Origin: an uncultured Oscillospiraceae bacterium
GTDB taxonomy: Bacteria; Bacillota; Clostridia; Oscillospirales; Acutalibacteraceae
Assembly (NCBI GenBank): GCA_900539845.1
Contig: UQDP01000021.1
Coordinates: forward strand, 1 to 30,480
Direction of reading: 5' to 3'
DNA: 30,480 nt
The notes below the pieces were generated by a model. The model was given only the letters and a program-made list of their open reading frames with translations, made no database searches and was not told where the DNA came from. Each line of letters begins with the position of its first letter. Within the stretch, counting starts at the first letter, position 1. Both the position numbers and the translations under genes were made by a program. Shown piece by piece: positions 27,998-30,480 of this stretch.

Positions 27998-28026
27998 AAA
28001 ATAACATAACGCGTATAAAAAGTCAA
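27998..28026 (-). promoter_or_regulatory. Promoter of the leader-methyltransferase operon
   Basis: Minus strand: TTGACT (28026-28021), 17-base spacer, TATTTT (28003-27998) preceded by TG one base earlier (extended -10). The start near 27991 leaves almost no untranslated sequence before the leader ribosome binding site. Confidence 0.7.
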
Positions 28027-28027
28027 G

Positions 28028-28051
28028 AAAAAAGCCGGTAAAAATACCGGC
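28028..28051 (-). terminator. Terminator after the small P-loop gene
   Basis: GCCGGTA/TACCGGC (28051-28045 with 28040-28034), 4-base loop, then TTTTTTCTT. It isolates the attenuator operon from upstream transcription. Confidence 0.9.
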
Positions 28052-28060
28052 CTAAATTTT

Positions 28061-28468
28061 TTATTCACATACACTCTGATAAACGAGCTGCGGCGTTTCA
28101 ACATCGGAGATCGCAAAGTGGAAATTTACCCCTGTTGCCTTTGACGCTCTTGCGATGATTTCAAGAAACTCATCGGTTTCCCTGCTGTCCGCCGAAAAAA
28201 TGTCAAGCGCGGAATCAACAAACACATCCGTCAGATCATAATCGCTGGCGCACAGCCCCATCAGGAACCCGCTCAGAGCGGAAACGCTGTCGATCTCATA
28301 GTCCTTGGCGTTTATCAAGCGTATGGAACACGGAAGCTCATATGAAAGCTTATCTGTGCAATCCACATAAACTACGTTTCCGCCGCTCGTCTGGGCTGTT
28401 GCAACAGCCGCCTCCGCCATAATTTTTGTTTTCCCTATACCATTAATTCCTGTTATGTATTCTACCAT
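28061..28468 (-). CDS. Small P-loop NTPase-like protein of unknown function
   Basis: A 135-residue protein with Walker A GINGIGKT at 7-14 and a Walker-B-like strand DVFVDSALD near 81-89. The order of strands (VVYVDCTDK, RLINAKDY, FHFAISDVETP) suggests a stripped-down RecA/ParA-like nucleotide-binding domain. I believe similar proteins are widespread in Clostridia, without a known role, but could not check. ATG 28468 is chosen because AAGGGGTG lies six bases before it; the GTG at 28477 is part of that site. It lies downstream of the retron reverse transcriptase, same strand, 146 bases away, with no terminator visible between. Co-transcription, and so a retron link, is possible. Confidence 0.75.
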   Translation of the reverse strand: MVEYITGINGIGKTKIMAEAAVATAQTSGGNVVYVDCTDKLSYELPCSIRLINAKDYEIDSVSALSGFLMGLCASDYDLTDVFVDSALDIFSADSRETDEFLEIIARASKATGVNFHFAISDVETPQLVYQSVCE

Positions 28469-28489
28469 AAACAGCACCCCTTAAAATTT

Positions 28490-28513
28490 ATATATCGGTT
28501 GGCTCCGATATAT
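28490..28513. promoter_or_regulatory. Perfect 9-bp dyad before the P-loop gene
   Basis: ATATATCGG (28490-28498) and CCGATATAT (28505-28513) flank a 6-base centre. It lies 22 bases before the P-loop start codon. It could be an operator or a hairpin in the mRNA leader. A weak promoter (TTTACA, then CAAAAT 18 bases later on the minus strand) lies further upstream. Confidence 0.55.
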
Positions 28514-28614
28514 TCATCATAACGGATAATTTTGGATTTGTATGGAATAAAGTGTAAATCTTAAGTAAAAGAATTTTGAACAAGAAAAACCGACAATATT
28601 TTCACAAAGCAAAT

Positions 28615-29682
28615 CTAATTGAGATCCTTTGACGGATCCAAAAGCATAAATTTTTTATAAACACTGCTGAACCATTTGTTAGACGGTTCAATACTCAAAA
28701 CAAAATTCAGTCTGCCGAGAAGATGATGAAAATATTTGATTTCATCCGGCTTCCCATCCATGATAAAATCCTGCATTTTGCAATGCGATATACAGTCCGC
28801 GAGTCCGTATTTAAGAGCATAGAATATCTCCGCCCTAAGCTTGCGCTTATATTCCGCGGGAACGGAAAGCTTTTCATTAACGATAAGACCTGTTACACAC
28901 TGCCGTCCGGATTCAACAGCAAAATGTGTCTTGCTCTCGTTAAGCTGAAAGCCCATTTTCCCAAGAAAAGATTCCGCTTTTTTATAAACATGAAAAAGCG
29001 GCTTATCGGAAGAAAAGGTCAGATCATCGCAGTATCTTGTATAATGAATGGCGTGTTTTTCACACCAGCTGCCGATGTAACAGTCAAAGTTGCGCATCAC
29101 AATATTAGATATTGCAGGTGAAGTCGGCGCGCCCTGCGGCAAAGAATAATTTCTGCAGCACAGGGACGTTAAAATGTAGCCGATAAATTTAGGAAAATAT
29201 CTTGTATTAAACACAGCGTTGTAGACCCGATCGGAAGTTATACCGGCAAAAAAATCCGTGATGTCCAGTTTTAGTATGAATTTTTTACCAACATGCACAG
29301 AGGCATTCTCAGAAAGATTTCTGCCTTTTACATATGCAGTTGCGTATTGGGAGACCGGCAGTTTATAAAGAATCTCCCTCAGAATCTTCGTCTGGTAAAA
29401 TTTCAGAACGTCATCAGGGGAATAAAGAATCCTATCTTTTCCGTTTTTCTTCTTAATAACGATTCTCTTATAATGTGAGGATGCGTTTTTTGAATAATCA
29501 AATAATTTTTTTCTGCTTGTGTTAAAAAAAGAGGCAAGCTGCCACGTATCAAAAATAAAAGGAAGATCATTGACAGATTTAAAATCAAGGACCATTTCGG
29601 AAGCTTTTTCATAACCGAATTTACGAATAAAATGAGCATCTGATTCATCAAAAAAAATATTACCTTGTTTAACAGTCATCAT
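28615..29682 (-). CDS. Retron-type reverse transcriptase
   Basis: Copies part of its own ncRNA into a branched RNA-DNA (msDNA). The 355-residue protein has the conserved retron RT blocks in order: KKKNGKDRILYSP at 77-89; NASVH at 126-130 (the NAxxH motif specific to retrons); LKLDITDFF at 138-145 with catalytic Asp140; LPQGAPTSPAISN at 181-193; YTRYCDDLTF at 214-223 with catalytic Asp219-Asp220; a Lys-Thr at 251-252; and VTGLIVN at 263-269 (the retron VTG triplet). The C-terminal 90 residues are the thumb, and no extra effector domain is fused. Two ATGs lie at 29682 and 29679 after AGGATG; either may be used. The msr-msd ncRNA ends 16 bases upstream, the normal order. In other retrons such units are anti-phage systems with a separate toxin. 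Confidence 0.95.
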   Translation of the reverse strand: MMTVKQGNIFFDESDAHFIRKFGYEKASEMVLDFKSVNDLPFIFDTWQLASFFNTSRKKLFDYSKNASSHYKRIVIKKKNGKDRILYSPDDVLKFYQTKILREILYKLPVSQYATAYVKGRNLSENASVHVGKKFILKLDITDFFAGITSDRVYNAVFNTRYFPKFIGYILTSLCCRNYSLPQGAPTSPAISNIVMRNFDCYIGSWCEKHAIHYTRYCDDLTFSSDKPLFHVYKKAESFLGKMGFQLNESKTHFAVESGRQCVTGLIVNEKLSVPAEYKRKLRAEIFYALKYGLADCISHCKMQDFIMDGKPDEIKYFHHLLGRLNFVLSIEPSNKWFSSVYKKFMLLDPSKDLN

Positions 29683-29698
29683 ATCATCCTAAAAAATT

Positions 29699-29902
29699 AA
29701 AACAGCTTTCTGAGGCACAAAAAGTCCGATGAAAGCGCAGGCGAATCTATTAATCACGCAGTGATTTGCTATTCGCCGAAGCGTTATCCGGCAAGTGCTT
29801 CATTTATGAAGCTTTATATACATTCAGACAAACCAAGCGGCGACTCGCCGCCCTCCTCATTGCCAAGCAACAAGATGTGCGCTGCCGCGGAAAGCTGCTT
29901 TT
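29699..29902 (-). ncRNA. Retron msr-msd ncRNA
   Basis: Immediately upstream of the RT gene. The ends are complementary: a1 AAAAGCAGCTTTC (29902-29890) with a2 GAAAGCTGTTTT (29710-29699), one bulged G. The msr part has two hairpins: 29875-29867 with 29863-29855 (9 pairs, 3-base loop) and 29853-29846 with 29842-29835 (GC-rich, 3-base loop). The msd part is a long interrupted hairpin from GCAC (29798-29795) with GTGC (29718-29715), through GGCGAAT/ATTCGCC (29777-29771 with 29746-29740), to the tip AATCAC/GTGATT (29766-29761 with 29757-29752). A small hairpin GCTTCA/TGAAGC (29812-29807 with 29802-29797) overlaps its base. G29882 in CAGC just after a1 is a possible branch guanosine. Confidence 0.85.
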
Positions 29903-29908
29903 GAGACC

Positions 29909-29936
29909 ATTATAACAGATAATAATAATTCGTCAA
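29909..29936 (-). promoter_or_regulatory. Retron promoter
   Basis: Minus strand: TTGACG (29936-29931), 16-base spacer, perfect TATAAT (29914-29909). The predicted start at about 29902 coincides with the first base of a1. A short dyad CGTCA/TGACG overlaps the -35 box. Confidence 0.85.
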
Positions 29937-29947
29937 GAATGACGTTT

Positions 29948-30406
29948 TTAAAATCTGTGGATATAGAGCCGCAAAAGCCCAGTTCCGTTGTCTTCCTGTG
30001 CCATACAGAAAAATTTCCATCCGTATCTTTCATAAAAAGACGTATGCTCTGTTATAAGATACAACGTATCTATACCCCTTTTATGCATATCAAGGCAAAC
30101 ATAATCCAACAAGGCGCCGGCAATTCCGTTGCAGCGGTAATCTTCCTCAACATAAAGAGCGCAAATATTAGGGGTCAGATCTTTTCTGTTATGGAAATCA
30201 TTATCTATAACGCCGAGTCCACCGATTATCTTATTCCCGTCCATAGCTAAATACCATTGCGGCACCGATGCTTCATGTTTAACAGATAACTCCATGCAGT
30301 TCAAATACGCTTCAATGTCTACACCCCATTTATCATGGAACCAACGGGCGGCGGAAATGAATAAATTAGGATAAAGCGAGAGATTCATGATACTGTAATT
30401 CGGCAT
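29948..30406 (-). CDS. GNAT-family acetyltransferase
   Basis: A 152-residue N-acetyltransferase. The conserved strand ICALYVEEDYRCNGIAGALLDYV carries the acetyl-CoA loop RxxGxA, and the C-terminal half has LYLITEHTSFYERYGWKF, typical of the fold. The N-terminal PNLFISAARWFHDKWG resembles small GNAT proteins of unknown target in Clostridia. GGGG lies before the ATG with a spacing of eight. It ends 12 bases before the retron -35 box. The retron has its own promoter, so a functional link is uncertain; read-through from this gene into the retron cannot be excluded, as no terminator lies between. Confidence 0.87.
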   Translation of the reverse strand: MPNYSIMNLSLYPNLFISAARWFHDKWGVDIEAYLNCMELSVKHEASVPQWYLAMDGNKIIGGLGVIDNDFHNRKDLTPNICALYVEEDYRCNGIAGALLDYVCLDMHKRGIDTLYLITEHTSFYERYGWKFFCMAQEDNGTGLLRLYIHRF

Positions 30407-30435
30407 AATGAATACCCCAATTCGTAAAATAAATG

Positions 30436-30471
30436 AAAAAAGGAAGAAGCTCCGCAGAGAAACGGAGCTTC
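30436..30471 (-). terminator. Terminator of a minus-strand gene beyond the window
   Basis: GAAGCTCCG (30446-30454) and CGGAGCTTC (30463-30471) form a 9-bp stem around an 8-base loop. On the minus strand it is followed by TTCCTTTTTT, so it ends a transcript entering from the right edge. Confidence 0.85.
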
Positions 30472-30480
30472 AAGAAGATG

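Overview
The window looks like chromosomal DNA of an anaerobic, spore-forming member of the Clostridia, probably a gut Oscillospirales/Eubacteriales relative. The reasons are a SpoIIID homologue, strong AGGAGG-type ribosome binding sites with some TTG/GTG starts, sigma-A promoters close to TTGACA/TATAAT, YtrA-type GntR regulation of an ABC exporter, and moderate GC content with AT-rich intergenic DNA. I can infer the class but not the species.

Layout. 1-220: a (GCTT)14 tetranucleotide tract at the left edge, in a possible partial minus-strand ORF. 220-5031 (minus): uvrB-uvrA, nucleotide excision repair. 5275-6886 (plus): an RluA-family pseudouridine synthase and a small membrane protein, from a promoter that makes an almost leaderless mRNA. 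7000-7683 (plus): a CmpB-family membrane protein behind a PhoP-box-like repeat. 13082-7766 (minus): GH2 beta-galactosidase, acpS, bifunctional NAD(P)HX repair enzyme and a lipoprotein, apparently one operon. 13272-14353 (plus): spoIIID and proC. 16411-14453 (minus): a BMP/PnrA-type lipoprotein whose binding domain is interrupted by three InlB-like repeats. 16552-19606 (plus): purine nucleoside phosphorylase, mtnA and an MTA/SAH deaminase. Together these can convert 5'-methylthioadenosine through methylthioinosine to methylthioribulose-1-phosphate. 19764-21588 (plus): YtrA-like regulator, ABC ATPase and permease behind a promoter covered by a perfect 25-bp dyad. 23685-21635 (minus): MATE transporter and YhhN/TMEM86 protein. 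23791-25405 (plus): P-loop kinase-like protein, HAD hydrolase, SnoaL-like protein.

The right end (25455-30471, all minus) holds the two most interesting systems. First, a four-gene operon (SAM methyltransferase, two GNAT acetyltransferases, FlaR-like kinase) is preceded by a complete ribosome-controlled attenuator. It has a promoter, a 29-codon leader ORF with a strong ribosome binding site, and a 1:2 stem, 2:3 antiterminator and 3:4 terminator that exclude one another. This is the design of drug-inducible resistance genes. Second, a retron: a reverse transcriptase with the NAxxH and VTG hallmarks, with a visible msr-msd ncRNA of about 204 nt upstream of it. The ncRNA has matching a1/a2 ends, two msr hairpins, a long msd hairpin, and its own promoter placing the start at a1. 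No certain retron effector is recognisable. A small P-loop protein downstream and a GNAT protein upstream are the only candidates.

All functions are read from motifs and gene order; no database search was possible. Start codons were adjusted to ribosome binding sites where these were clear. No intergenic stretch exceeds 300 bases, and no tRNA, rRNA, insertion sequence or CRISPR array was seen.
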